64,000 nucleotides of DNA from JACCYJ01 sp038198775. GTDB taxonomy: Bacteria > Actinomycetota > Actinomycetes > Propionibacteriales > Nocardioidaceae. Below are positions 41,214 through 48,926 of the stretch, piece by piece; position 1 is the first letter of the stretch; every line of letters starts with the position of its first letter. The DNA lies in NCBI GenBank assembly GCA_038198775.1, contig JBBPZV010000006.1, positions 186,001 to 250,000 of the forward strand, given 5' to 3'. The notes beneath the pieces were generated by a model. The model was not told where the DNA came from, ran no database searches, and worked only from the letters and a program-made list of their open reading frames with translations. The position numbers and the translations under genes were made by a program.

Positions 41214-42802
41214 CAGGCCACTCCCAGGGCGGGGTTGTCGGTCGGCCACCGGTGGGGCAGCGGATCGGATATGCGCAGCGCGTACGCCGTTTGGACCTGC
41301 GGCAACAGCGGTCGCGGCTCGCCGAAGAGGTCCGCCACGGTCCAGGCCAGGCGCAGCACCCGGTCGACGCCACGGGCGCTGATCCGCCGAGCGGTGAGCT
41401 GCTGCTCGAGCCACCCGGCGGCGGCCGGGTGCACCGGCCACCTGGAGCGGAGCACCGGCCCTGGGACTTCCCGGTTCAGCCGCCAAGGAGTACCCGCGTA
41501 GCGCTGGCGCTGGCACGCCCGTGCCGCCGCCACCCGTTGCGCGACCGCGGCGCCGGCCTCGCGCGGGCCGGGGTCCAACAGCTCGTGCCGCCGCACCGGG
41601 TCGACCCGGCAGTAGACGTCGATCCGGTCCCGGATCGGCCCGGACACCCGCTGCCGGTAGCGGCGCTTCGCCGTGGGCGTGCAGTCGCAAGGGGCCTCAC
41701 CGTCGTGCAGCCGCCCGCACGGGCAAGGGTTCGCAGCCAGCACCAGCGTGAACCGGGCGGGGTAGGTTGCGGTTCGTTCGGCGCGTCCGATCAGGATCGA
41801 CCCGCTCTCAAGTGGCTGCCGCAGCGCCTCCAGCACGGGGGCGGCGAACTCCGGCGCCTCGTCGAGGAACAGCACCCCGTGGTGCGCCAGCGACATCGCG
41901 CCGGGCCGGATGACCCGGCTGCCGCCCCCGACGATGGCCGCGACGCTCGCGGTGTGGTGGGGGTCGAGGAACGGGGGCCGGCTGACCAGCGGAACCTCCG
42001 CTGCCAGCACTCCGGCCACGGAGTGCACGGCGCTCACCTCCAGCGACTCGTCGGGATCGAGGTCCGGCAGCAGGCTCGGCAGCCGCTCGGCCAGCATGGT
42101 CTTGCCGGCTCCTGGAGGCCCCTCGAGAAACACGTGGTGGCCACCGGCCGCCGCGACCTCGATGCTGCGGCGAGCCGCCGTCTGACCGTGGACGTCGGCC
42201 AGGTCCAGACCGCACAACCGGTCCGCGGTCGGTGCGGGGACCTGTTCGGTGGGCGGCAGCGGTGGCACCGGTGGGTCGTCGGGCGGGTCCTCGCCGCGCA
42301 GCAACGCCACCGCGTGGCCCAGGGAGCGGACCGGGACCACCGTGATGCCCGAGACCAGGCCGGCCTCGCCGGCGTTGACCTCCGGGACCATGACGCGGCG
42401 ACAACCGGCCTGCAGCGCCGCCAGCGCTGCCGGCAGCACCCCCGGGACCGCCCGCAGCCGGCCGTCCAGGGCCAGCTCGCCGAGCAGCACCGCCTCCGCT
42501 ATCGGGGCGGTGGGCACGGCACCGGCCGCGGCGAGCACGGCCAAGGCGATGGCCAGGTCGTACTGTGCTCCAGCTTTGGGCAGCGACGCCGGGGACAGCG
42601 CCACCGTGACCCGTCGATTGGGCCAGCTGTGGCCGGAGTTGATGACCGCCGCCCGGCACCGGTCACGAGACTCGTTCAACGACGCGTCCGGAAGGCCGAC
42701 GAGGATGACCTTGGGCAGGCCGGAACCGATATCGGCCTCCACCTCCACGAGGTGGCCCCGCACGCCCTCCAGCGTGACAGCGCGGGTGCGACCGACCGCC
42801 AC
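41213..42802 (-). CDS. comM: YifB/ComM family Mg-chelatase-like AAA ATPase
   Basis: 529 residues. N-terminal Lon-like/chlI domain (1-170, DIGSGLPKVILVGLPDASLN in part), AAA core with Walker A GPPGAGKTM and Walker B GVLFLDEAPEF, and a zinc-type CPCGRLHDGEAPCDC insert. ComM is a branch-migration helicase that helps integrate transforming DNA in other bacteria. GTG start abuts the yraN stop. Same unit as dprA and yraN. Confidence 0.94.
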   Translation of the reverse strand: MAVGRTRAVTLEGVRGHLVEVEADIGSGLPKVILVGLPDASLNESRDRCRAAVINSGHSWPNRRVTVALSPASLPKAGAQYDLAIALAVLAAAGAVPTAPIAEAVLLGELALDGRLRAVPGVLPAALAALQAGCRRVMVPEVNAGEAGLVSGITVVPVRSLGHAVALLRGEDPPDDPPVPPLPPTEQVPAPTADRLCGLDLADVHGQTAARRSIEVAAAGGHHVFLEGPPGAGKTMLAERLPSLLPDLDPDESLEVSAVHSVAGVLAAEVPLVSRPPFLDPHHTASVAAIVGGGSRVIRPGAMSLAHHGVLFLDEAPEFAAPVLEALRQPLESGSILIGRAERTATYPARFTLVLAANPCPCGRLHDGEAPCDCTPTAKRRYRQRVSGPIRDRIDVYCRVDPVRRHELLDPGPREAGAAVAQRVAAARACQRQRYAGTPWRLNREVPGPVLRSRWPVHPAAAGWLEQQLTARRISARGVDRVLRLAWTVADLFGEPRPLLPQVQTAYALRISDPLPHRWPTDNPALGVA

Positions 42803-43171
42803 TCAGGCCACCGCCTCGAGGTGGTCGACCTGCGGCGCCCCACGGTGCGGAACGAGGATGCCGATCACGTCGATGCGCACCTCGTCGGCACCGACCGGGT
42901 GGTCGGCGAGCCAACGGGCCGCTAGCCGTCGCAGCCGGGCCGCCTTGCGGGGGGTCACTGCCTCGGCCGGGGTGCCGAACAGCTCGGTCGCACGCGCCTT
43001 GACCTCGACGACGACCAACGTGCCGCCCTGACGCGCGATGACGTCGATCTCGCCGAGCTCGCAGCGCCAGTTGCGCTCCACCACCTCCAGCCCGTCGGCG
43101 AGCAGGTGGCGGACCGCCAGGTCCTCACCGAACCGTCCCAGCGCGTTGCGGGCCTGTGCCGTCACCGCCAC
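42803..43171 (-). CDS. YraN/UPF0102 family putative endonuclease-fold protein
   Basis: 122 residues, the usual size. FGEDLAVRHL, NWRCELGEIDVIAR and LVVVEVKARA give the E-xn-D-x-ExK core of a restriction-endonuclease-like fold. Role unknown; often grouped with comM and dprA. I placed the start at GTG 43171 because GGAGGTGG lies just upstream; an earlier in-frame GTG would add 18 non-conserved residues. Confidence 0.9.
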   Translation of the reverse strand: MAVTAQARNALGRFGEDLAVRHLLADGLEVVERNWRCELGEIDVIARQGGTLVVVEVKARATELFGTPAEAVTPRKAARLRRLAARWLADHPVGADEVRIDVIGILVPHRGAPQVDHLEAVA

Positions 43172-43252
43172 CTGACCACCTCCACCTGCAGGGTGGTCGC
43201 TGCGTACGGCCTCCGGGGACAGCAACCGCCCAGCTGTGGACGAAACCTCGGC

Positions 43253-43561
43253 TCAGTCCTTCGGTGGCTCGATCTCCTGGGGTGCCAGCTCCTCGACGTT
43301 GACGTCCTTGAACGTCAGCACCTTGACGAACTTGGCGAACCGGGCTGGGCGGTACATGTCCCAGACCCAGGCATCGGTCATCGAGACCTCGAAGTAGGCG
43401 TCGCCGCTCTCGGCCCTTACCTTCACCTCCACGGTGTTGCACAGGTAGAAGCGCCGGTCGGTCTCCACCACGTACTTGAAGATGCCGACGACGTCGCGGT
43501 ACTCGCGATAGAGCTGCAGCTCCATCTCCGCCTCGTACTTCTCGAGGTCCTCAGCGCTCAT
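43253..43561 (-). CDS. DUF2469 family protein
   Basis: 102 residues. MSAEDLEKYEAEMELQLYRE followed by VVGIFKYVVETDRRFYL and SMTDAWVWDMYRPARFAKFV is highly characteristic of DUF2469, a short conserved actinobacterial protein of unknown function. Acidic overall. ATG has GGGAGGG about 9 nt upstream. It overlaps the end of rnhB by 11 bp, so it follows rnhB in one transcript. Confidence 0.95.
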   Translation of the reverse strand: MSAEDLEKYEAEMELQLYREYRDVVGIFKYVVETDRRFYLCNTVEVKVRAESGDAYFEVSMTDAWVWDMYRPARFAKFVKVLTFKDVNVEELAPQEIEPPKD

Positions 43562-44231
43562 GGACAACCACCCTCCCAGGCCCCGAAGTGGCCGCGCGAA
43601 CGTTGGAGAACCGCCACCTGTGCTCCGGGCATGGCCCGTGCCGGGCCAGCGCATCGTCGTGCTCACGGGTGCAGTAGCCCTTGTGGGTGGCGAAGTCGTA
43701 GACCGGGTACCGCTCGTGCAGCGCCACCATGATCGCGTCGCGCGTCACCTTGGCAACCACCGATGCGGCGGCGATGGAGGCCGTCACCCGGTCGCCTTTC
43801 CACATCGCCAGCCCCGGGACGCCCAACCCGTCGACGGGGAAGCCGTCGGTGAGCACGTACGCCGGACGGGCCGCCAGCCGGGCCAGGGCGCAACGCAGGG
43901 CCTGGACATTGGCGACGTGCATGCCGAGCCGGTCGCACTCGGCAGCCGAGACCGCGACCACCGACCACGCCAGCGCACGCCGCACTACCAGGCGGTAGCA
44001 GGCCTCGCGGCGCGCCGGGGTCAGCAGCTTGGAGTCGGCCAGCCCGCTGACGCGTCCGCCCTCGCCGTCGGGCAGCATCACCGCCGCGGCGACCAGCGGT
44101 CCCGCGCAGGCACCCCGTCCGGCCTCGTCCACGCCGGCGACCGGGGCAAGACCGGCTCGTCCCAGTGCCCGCTCGTAGCCGTACAGGCCGGCGTCTCGAC
44201 GTACGGTGGCGCTGCGGGGGGGGTCGGTCAT
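43551..44231 (-). CDS. rnhB: ribonuclease HII
   Basis: 226 residues. Removes ribonucleotides from DNA and RNA of RNA-DNA hybrids. Motifs GVDEAGRGACAGPL (Asp/Glu of the active site), LADSKLLTP, DGFPV and KGDRVTASIAAASVVAKVTRD in part. ATG start. Lies 6 bp downstream of the second signal peptidase gene. Confidence 0.96.
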   Translation of the reverse strand: MTDPPRSATVRRDAGLYGYERALGRAGLAPVAGVDEAGRGACAGPLVAAAVMLPDGEGGRVSGLADSKLLTPARREACYRLVVRRALAWSVVAVSAAECDRLGMHVANVQALRCALARLAARPAYVLTDGFPVDGLGVPGLAMWKGDRVTASIAAASVVAKVTRDAIMVALHERYPVYDFATHKGYCTREHDDALARHGPCPEHRWRFSNVRAATSGPGRVVVHER

Positions 44232-44237
44232 CGGCGT

Positions 44238-45053
44238 TCAGCAGTGGGGGCGGCGGATCACCGCCGGCCCGCCCGGTGCCGGCGGTGCGGGCGGAACGGT
44301 GGTGAATGTGGCGGGAACAGGCAGCCGGTGCACCTGCCACAGCGGCCAGCCGACCGCGACAGCACGGCCGGTGACCAGATCGAGCGGCACGAATCCGGTG
44401 CCGTCGACGACGTGGCAGCGGGAGTCCCCGGAGTTGCTGCGGTGGTCTCCCATCACCCACATCGTGCCTGGTGGAACGACAACCTTGAAGTTGGTCTGGG
44501 ACGGCGCGTCGCCCGAGAAAAGGTAGGAGGCCTCGTCCAGCGGCTGTCCGTTGACGCGGATCCGCCCCTGCCGGTCGCAACAGCCGACCGTGTCGCCGGG
44601 CAAACCGATGACCCGCTTGACCAGGTGCCCGGTCGAGGTGGAGGGCAGGATTCCCACGAACTGCAGGGCCCGCTCGAGCGGGTTCGGCTGGCTGGCCACC
44701 TGCTCGGCGGGGCTGATCCACCCGCCCGGGTCCTCGAAGACGACGATGTCGCCGCGCTGCACGTCCCCGAACTTCGCCACAATGATGCGCTGGTCGGGGT
44801 GGATCGTGTTCTCCATGGAACCGGTCGGCACCAAGAACGCCTGCACCACGAACGCCCGCAGCAGCGCCGCGACCACCAGCGCGATGACCAGGACCAACCC
44901 GAACTCACGGGCGAGTCGAACGGGCCGGCTGCTGCGTACCGGCGCGGCTCGGCGTTGTGACGGCTCCGCGCGGTGCCGCGGCGGTGGCGGTGTGATGGTG
45001 CTGGAACGGGTCAGCACGGTGATGCCGCCGCGGGCGGCATGTGCTCGGCTCAC
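44238..45053 (-). CDS. lepB: signal peptidase I, second copy
   Basis: 271 residues. Serine/lysine protease: Ser79 in VPTGSMENTI and Lys146 in HLVKRVIGLPGD, with the late GDHRSNSGDSR box. A basic/Pro-rich cytoplasmic tail (1-45) precedes one membrane helix (about 50-73). Cuts secretory signal peptides outside the membrane. GTG start overlaps the stop of the first copy as GTGA. A Pro-rich C-terminal tail PATFTTVPPAPPAPGG differs from the first copy. Confidence 0.93.
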   Translation of the reverse strand: MSRAHAARGGITVLTRSSTITPPPPRHRAEPSQRRAAPVRSSRPVRLAREFGLVLVIALVVAALLRAFVVQAFLVPTGSMENTIHPDQRIIVAKFGDVQRGDIVVFEDPGGWISPAEQVASQPNPLERALQFVGILPSTSTGHLVKRVIGLPGDTVGCCDRQGRIRVNGQPLDEASYLFSGDAPSQTNFKVVVPPGTMWVMGDHRSNSGDSRCHVVDGTGFVPLDLVTGRAVAVGWPLWQVHRLPVPATFTTVPPAPPAPGGPAVIRRPHC

Positions 45054-45844
45054 AACCCGGTGCCCCCGTTCAGGGCAGGGTTGTCGAAGACGGAGGGTCG
45101 GTCCAGGATCGTCCAGCGTGAGCCGGGCCACACGATCGCCCAGACCTTGCCGACGACGTCGGTCACCGGCACGAACCCACCCCCAGGGGACCCCTGGTGC
45201 GCGCGCGAGTCACTGCTGAACGAGCGGTTGTCGCCCATCACCCACAACTCGTCGGAGGGCACCGTGACGTTGAAACGGGATTGGGAGGGGGAGACGCTCT
45301 TGGGCAGATAGTCCTCGTGCAGGGCCACCCCGTTGACGACGATGTCGCCTTGTTGGTCACAGCACCGCACGTGGTCGCCCCCGACTCCGATGACCCGTTT
45401 GACCAGGTGCCCACCGGTCGGGAACAAGCCAACTAGCTCGAGCATCCGCTGCACGGCATTGTGCGGCTGCGCCTGTTCGGATCTGTTCAGCCACCCGCCG
45501 GGGTCGTTGAAGACGACGACGTCGCCGCGGTGCACGTCGCCGAACTCGTAGGAGACCTTCTGCACGAGGATGCGGTCGTTGACGTCGAGGGTCGGCTCCA
45601 TCGAACCCGACGGGATGAAGAACGCCTGGACCAGGAAGGTCTTGACCAGCACCGCGAGGACGAGCGCGGTCGCGAAGAGGACCAGCACCTCCTGCCACAA
45701 CGGCAGCGGCTTGCGGCTGCGCCGGCGTCGACCCGCAGCCGTGGCACCACCGGCGGATGGAGGGGACCGCCTGGGAACCGGCGGCGTCGACGAACGCGGT
45801 GGCACCGATTCCGCACCGCGGCCGTCGTCGTCGATGCGGACCAC
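45050..45844 (-). CDS. lepB: signal peptidase I, first copy
   Basis: 264 residues. Ser81 in IPSGSMEPTL and Lys149 in HLVKRVIGVGGD, with GDNRSFSSDSR. Cytoplasmic tail of about 48 residues, one helix (about 50-72). Shares domain order with the second copy, including a CCD turn (VRCCDQQG versus VGCCDRQG) in the insert. The tandem pair probably arose by duplication. GTG start, 41 bp after rplS. Confidence 0.94.
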   Translation of the reverse strand: MVRIDDDGRGAESVPPRSSTPPVPRRSPPSAGGATAAGRRRRSRKPLPLWQEVLVLFATALVLAVLVKTFLVQAFFIPSGSMEPTLDVNDRILVQKVSYEFGDVHRGDVVVFNDPGGWLNRSEQAQPHNAVQRMLELVGLFPTGGHLVKRVIGVGGDHVRCCDQQGDIVVNGVALHEDYLPKSVSPSQSRFNVTVPSDELWVMGDNRSFSSDSRAHQGSPGGGFVPVTDVVGKVWAIVWPGSRWTILDRPSVFDNPALNGGTGL

Positions 45845-45885
45845 CGGGCGAGCCTAACTCGCCTCGGTGGCCGACCCGGTGCGGC

Positions 45886-46230
45886 TCAGCGCTTCTCCTT
45901 GATCTTGGCGGCCTTGCCGCGAAGGTTGCGCAGGTAGTAGAGCTTCGCCCTCCGCACGTCGCCACGGGTGACGACCTCGACCCGGTCGATGATCGGAGTG
46001 TGCAGGGGGAACGTACGCTCCACGCCGACACCGAAGCTGATCTTGCGGACGGTGAAGGTCCGGCCGATGCCCGATCCCTGCAGTCGGATGCACACCCCCT
46101 GGAAGACCTGCACCCGCGAGCGGGTGCCCTCGACGACCCTGACGTGCACCCGAAGCGTGTCGCCGGCTCGGAACCCGGGGAGGTCGGTGCGGGCGGACTC
46201 CGCCGCGAGCGCATCGATGACGTTGGCCAT
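45886..46230 (-). CDS. rplS: 50S ribosomal protein L19
   Basis: 114 residues. Core motifs FRAGDTLRVHVRVVEGTR, QVFQGVCIRLQGSG, TFTVRKISFGVGVERTFP and GDVRRAKLYYLRNLRGKAAK. ATG with GAGGAAAGAG upstream. Unlike its neighbours it has a 155-bp gap to trmD, so it may have its own promoter or leader; I see no convincing hexamers there. Confidence 0.98.
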   Translation of the reverse strand: MANVIDALAAESARTDLPGFRAGDTLRVHVRVVEGTRSRVQVFQGVCIRLQGSGIGRTFTVRKISFGVGVERTFPLHTPIIDRVEVVTRGDVRRAKLYYLRNLRGKAAKIKEKR

Positions 46231-46385
46231 GGTCGGTCTCTTTCCTCGTCGGTGCCACAGGTCACCCACGCACGGTGGCGGGCTGGTCGGCGTCGAACTC
46301 CGCGGTCCATCCCCTGCGGCAGAGGACCGGTGACCGGCATTGCGTCAAGGCTCGAGCGCCGACCTTCTAGTGTGCCACAGCGCGG

Positions 46386-47111
46386 CTACGGCGCGGGAAC
46401 CGGTGGTGTAGCGGGGAGCAGGTCAGGTCGTACGTCGGCGGTCCGTCGCAGCGCCTGCTGCCGGCGCCAGCGGGCCACCTCGGCGTGGTGACCGGAGAGC
46501 AGCACCGGGGGCACGTCGAGGCCCCGCCATGACGCCGGACGGGTATAGACCGGCGCCTCGAGCAGACCGCCACCGGCACCGCTCGCATGCGACTCGTTGC
46601 TCAGGGAGTCGGGGTTGCCGACGAAACCCGGCAGCAACCGGGCCACGGCCTCGATGATGACCAGCGCGGCCGCCTCGCCGCCGTTGAGCACGTAGTCGCC
46701 GATCGACAGCTCGGCGACCGGCATCCGGGTCCGGGCGTGGTCGATCACGCGCTGGTCGATGCCCTCGTACCGCCCGCAACCGATCAGCAACCAAGGCCTG
46801 GCGGCCAGCTCCTCGGCGACCCGTTGCGTCAACACCCGGCCGGCCGGGGTGGGCACCACGAACACCGGGGGCTCCGACGTCGCCTGCGGCACCAGGGAGT
46901 CGAGCGCCTCCCCCCAAGGTCCGGGCCGCATCACCATCCCCGCGCCACCCCCGTACGGGGTGTCGTCGACGGTGCGGTGGCGGTCGTGGGTCCACTGCCG
47001 CAGGTCGTGGGTGGTGACGGTCAGCAGACCGGCCGCCTGTGCCCGGCCGGGCAGCGAGAGCCGAAGCGGCGCGAGGTACCCGGGAACCACCGTGACGACG
47101 TCGATGCGCAC
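46386..47111 (-). CDS. trmD: tRNA (guanine-N1)-methyltransferase
   Basis: 241 residues. Methylates G37 of tRNAs reading CNN codons, preventing frameshifts. SPOUT knot: DDTPYGGGAGMVMRP, CGRYEGIDQRVID, ELSIGDYVLNGGEAA and LLSGHHAEVARWRR. I placed the start at GTG 47111 (MRIDVVTVVPGYLAPL), the usual N-terminus. A TTG three codons earlier overlaps the rimM stop and is the alternative. Confidence 0.96.
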   Translation of the reverse strand: MRIDVVTVVPGYLAPLRLSLPGRAQAAGLLTVTTHDLRQWTHDRHRTVDDTPYGGGAGMVMRPGPWGEALDSLVPQATSEPPVFVVPTPAGRVLTQRVAEELAARPWLLIGCGRYEGIDQRVIDHARTRMPVAELSIGDYVLNGGEAAALVIIEAVARLLPGFVGNPDSLSNESHASGAGGGLLEAPVYTRPASWRGLDVPPVLLSGHHAEVARWRRQQALRRTADVRPDLLPATPPVPAP

Positions 47112-47116
47112 GCCGG

Positions 47117-47638
47117 TCAACCGCCGATCGGGTCGGCGAGCAGGCCGGGGCGGTCGTCGACGGTGACCGTGCCGGTGTCGAGGTCGACCGACGGGACAAG
47201 AGCGGCCACGAACGGCACCATCACCTCACCACCCTCCCGCGCGACGACCAGCACGTCCTGTCCCGGGGAATGCAGCACGCCGGCGACCCTCCCGACGAGG
47301 TCTCCGCCGGTCGTGCGGACCGCAAGTCCCACCAGCTGGTGGTCGTAGTACTCCTCGGGGTCGGCCGGTCTCCCGCGCCCGGACACCTCCGCCAGCAACA
47401 GCGCACCAGACAGCGCCTCGGCGGCGTTGCGGTCGCTGACCTCGGTGAAGCCGACGACCAGCCGGTCACCGTGTGCTCGCACGGCTCGAACGGTCAGCCG
47501 AGCGCTCCCGTCGACGTCGGGGCGCAGGCTCGCCCCGAGCGCGAACCGGAGCTCCGGTTCGTCGGTACGGGGCTCGACGTTGACCTCACCACGCAGCCCA
47601 TGCGCTCGACCGACCCGCCCGATCACCACCTCGATCAT
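47117..47638 (-). CDS. rimM: 16S rRNA processing protein RimM
   Basis: 173 residues. Assists 30S head assembly by binding S19. N-terminal EVVIGRVGRAHGLRGEVNV and C-terminal PRC-barrel with DLVGRVAGVLHSPGQDVLVV and VMVPFVAALVPSVDLDTG. ATG 47638 is 25 bp after the khpA stop. Order rpsP-khpA-rimM-trmD is standard. Confidence 0.96.
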   Translation of the reverse strand: MIEVVIGRVGRAHGLRGEVNVEPRTDEPELRFALGASLRPDVDGSARLTVRAVRAHGDRLVVGFTEVSDRNAAEALSGALLLAEVSGRGRPADPEEYYDHQLVGLAVRTTGGDLVGRVAGVLHSPGQDVLVVAREGGEVMVPFVAALVPSVDLDTGTVTVDDRPGLLADPIGG

Positions 47639-47663
47639 CGCCCACGCTTCGCCCCCAGCCACC

Positions 47664-47903
47664 TCAGCGGCGGTCGACGTCGACGAAGTCGACTCGAGCA
47701 CCCGACGGGCCGGCGAGAGCGTTGACCACGGTGCGGATAGCGGTGGCGGTCCGGCCCGCCCGGCCGATCACCTTCCCGAGGTCGTCGGGATGCACCCGCA
47801 CCTCGAACAAGCGGCCGCGACGCAGGTCCCTCGTGCGTACGGAGACCTCGTCGGGGTTGTCGACGATCCCGCGGACCAGGTGTTCGAGCGCCTCGGCTAC
47901 CAC
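47664..47903 (-). CDS. khpA: KH-domain RNA-binding protein KhpA
   Basis: 79 residues. Single KH domain with GKVIGRAGRTATAIRTVV, the GxxG RNA-contact loop. Such proteins (YlqC/KhpA) bind RNA with KhpB and influence cell division in streptococci. Located between rpsP and rimM as in most Gram-positives. Five bp after the rpsP stop. Confidence 0.95.
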   Translation of the reverse strand: MVAEALEHLVRGIVDNPDEVSVRTRDLRRGRLFEVRVHPDDLGKVIGRAGRTATAIRTVVNALAGPSGARVDFVDVDRR

Positions 47904-47908
47904 GCGAG

Positions 47909-48469
47909 TCAGCTTTGCTTGTCGGTCGTCTCAGCATCGACGGTGGCGACCTCGACCTGCTCCGCCGCGGCGGCGGCCCCGTCCGGCGTCTCGTCCGCGG
48001 GCGTGGCCTCTGGCGCCACCGGCTCGTCCGAGGGTGTGGCCTCGGGCGCCACCGGCTCGGCAGCCGGGCTTCCGGGGTCCTTGCGCGGGCTACGGCGACG
48101 GGTGGTTACGGGCTCGGCCGTGCGCTCCCCGGACGACTCCTTGAGCGCCTCGTTGAACACCTCGCTGCGATCGCGACGGGCCTTCGGGACCAACAGCGGT
48201 GGCGGCGCCTGCTGGCCCTTGAACCGTTGCCAGTCGCCGCTCTTGCGCAGCAGGGCCAGCACGGGCTGGCTCGGTTGTGCGCCGACGCTCAGCCAGTACT
48301 GCGCCCGATCCGAGTCGACCTCGATCAGGGAGGGGTCAAGCTTGGGGTGGTACTTGCCGATCTCCTCGATCACCCGCCCGTCTCGTCGGGTACGCGAGTC
48401 GGCCACGACGATGCGGTAGTACGGCTGGTGGATCTTGCCCATGCGCTTGAGGCGGATCTTGACGGCCAC
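47909..48469 (-). CDS. rpsP: 30S ribosomal protein S16 with long repetitive C-terminal tail
   Basis: 186 residues. The first 85 are normal S16: VKIRLKRMGKIHQPYYRIVV, DGRVIEEIGKYHPKLDPSLI and RAQYWLSVGAQPSQPV. The remaining 100 are low-complexity, rich in Ala, Glu, Pro and Thr, and contain an 11-residue tandem repeat (EPVAPEATPSD then EPVAPEATPAD). Tails on S16 are known in actinobacteria. GTG start with GAGGAG about 9 nt upstream. First gene of the rpsP-khpA-rimM-trmD unit. Confidence 0.97.
   Translation of the reverse strand: MAVKIRLKRMGKIHQPYYRIVVADSRTRRDGRVIEEIGKYHPKLDPSLIEVDSDRAQYWLSVGAQPSQPVLALLRKSGDWQRFKGQQAPPPLLVPKARRDRSEVFNEALKESSGERTAEPVTTRRRSPRKDPGSPAAEPVAPEATPSDEPVAPEATPADETPDGAAAAAEQVEVATVDAETTDKQS
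48003..48068. repeat. 33-bp in-frame tandem repeat inside rpsP
   Basis: Two 33-bp units (48003-48035 and 48036-48068), each beginning GTGGCCTC on the plus strand, differ at few positions. They encode two 11-residue units of the S16 tail. Copy number may vary between strains. Confidence 0.7.
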
Positions 48470-48597
48470 GCGGCGATGTCTCCTCGTCAATGCTGGTGGT
48501 GAGGCCGAGCATCCCGGATCGGGGACCGGCAGTTCCGCCTCGTGGAACCACGTACGCCCGGCTGAGAGGTCCGTGCGCACGCGGGGTTCGACCCGCC

Positions 48598-48626
48598 ATT
48601 GTGCCAGAGGTGCCCGCCCGCTCCAA
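48598..48626 (-). promoter_or_regulatory. probable rpsP operon promoter
   Basis: On the minus strand TTGGAG (48621-48626) and CACAAT (48598-48603) are separated by 17 bp, a fair match to the housekeeping sigma consensus. A start near 48591 gives a leader of about 120 nt before the rpsP GTG. Confidence 0.45.
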
Positions 48627-48761
48627 TTGCCAGCCGATGTCGTCGCCATCGCATGCCAACTCGGCAAAGACGGTGGCGCGACGACGCGATCTGATCCGCG
48701 GAGCCTGTCGGCGTACCTCTTCCGGCTGCCGTACGGCGAACGGGTCTCACCGGAACCGCTC

Positions 48762-48926
48762 GTGGGCGGGGCTTTCTTCCCCTTCGACGGCGACCTCCGC
48801 CTGGTGAGGCTGGACGAGCCGATCGTGCCGGGCCCGGCCCGCCACGGCGAGCCCGGTGGCGGCGAATGCCTCCACTGTGCGAAGCCCGATGACCACGGTG
48901 AGGCGGTCGGTGCCGGCACCGGGTGA
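48762..48926 (+). pseudogene. possible N-terminal remnant of a HIT-like protein
   Basis: A 54-codon plus-strand frame from GTG 48762 reads MGGAFFPFDGDLRLVRLDEP and later RHGEPGGGECLHCAKPDD before stopping. About 85% of third positions are G/C, as in real genes here. FDGDLR followed by a Pro-rich RHGE stretch and a CxxC resembles my memory of the N-terminus of an actinobacterial HIT-domain family, but the HIT domain itself is absent. It lies convergent with and directly against the amidohydrolase end. A stand-alone small protein is the alternative. Confidence 0.3.

Noticed and set aside
48435..48926. Full 163-codon plus-strand frame as a gene
   Set aside because: Its first half runs antisense through the rpsP start and promoter. 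Only the last 54 codons look like coding sequence and are listed as a possible remnant.
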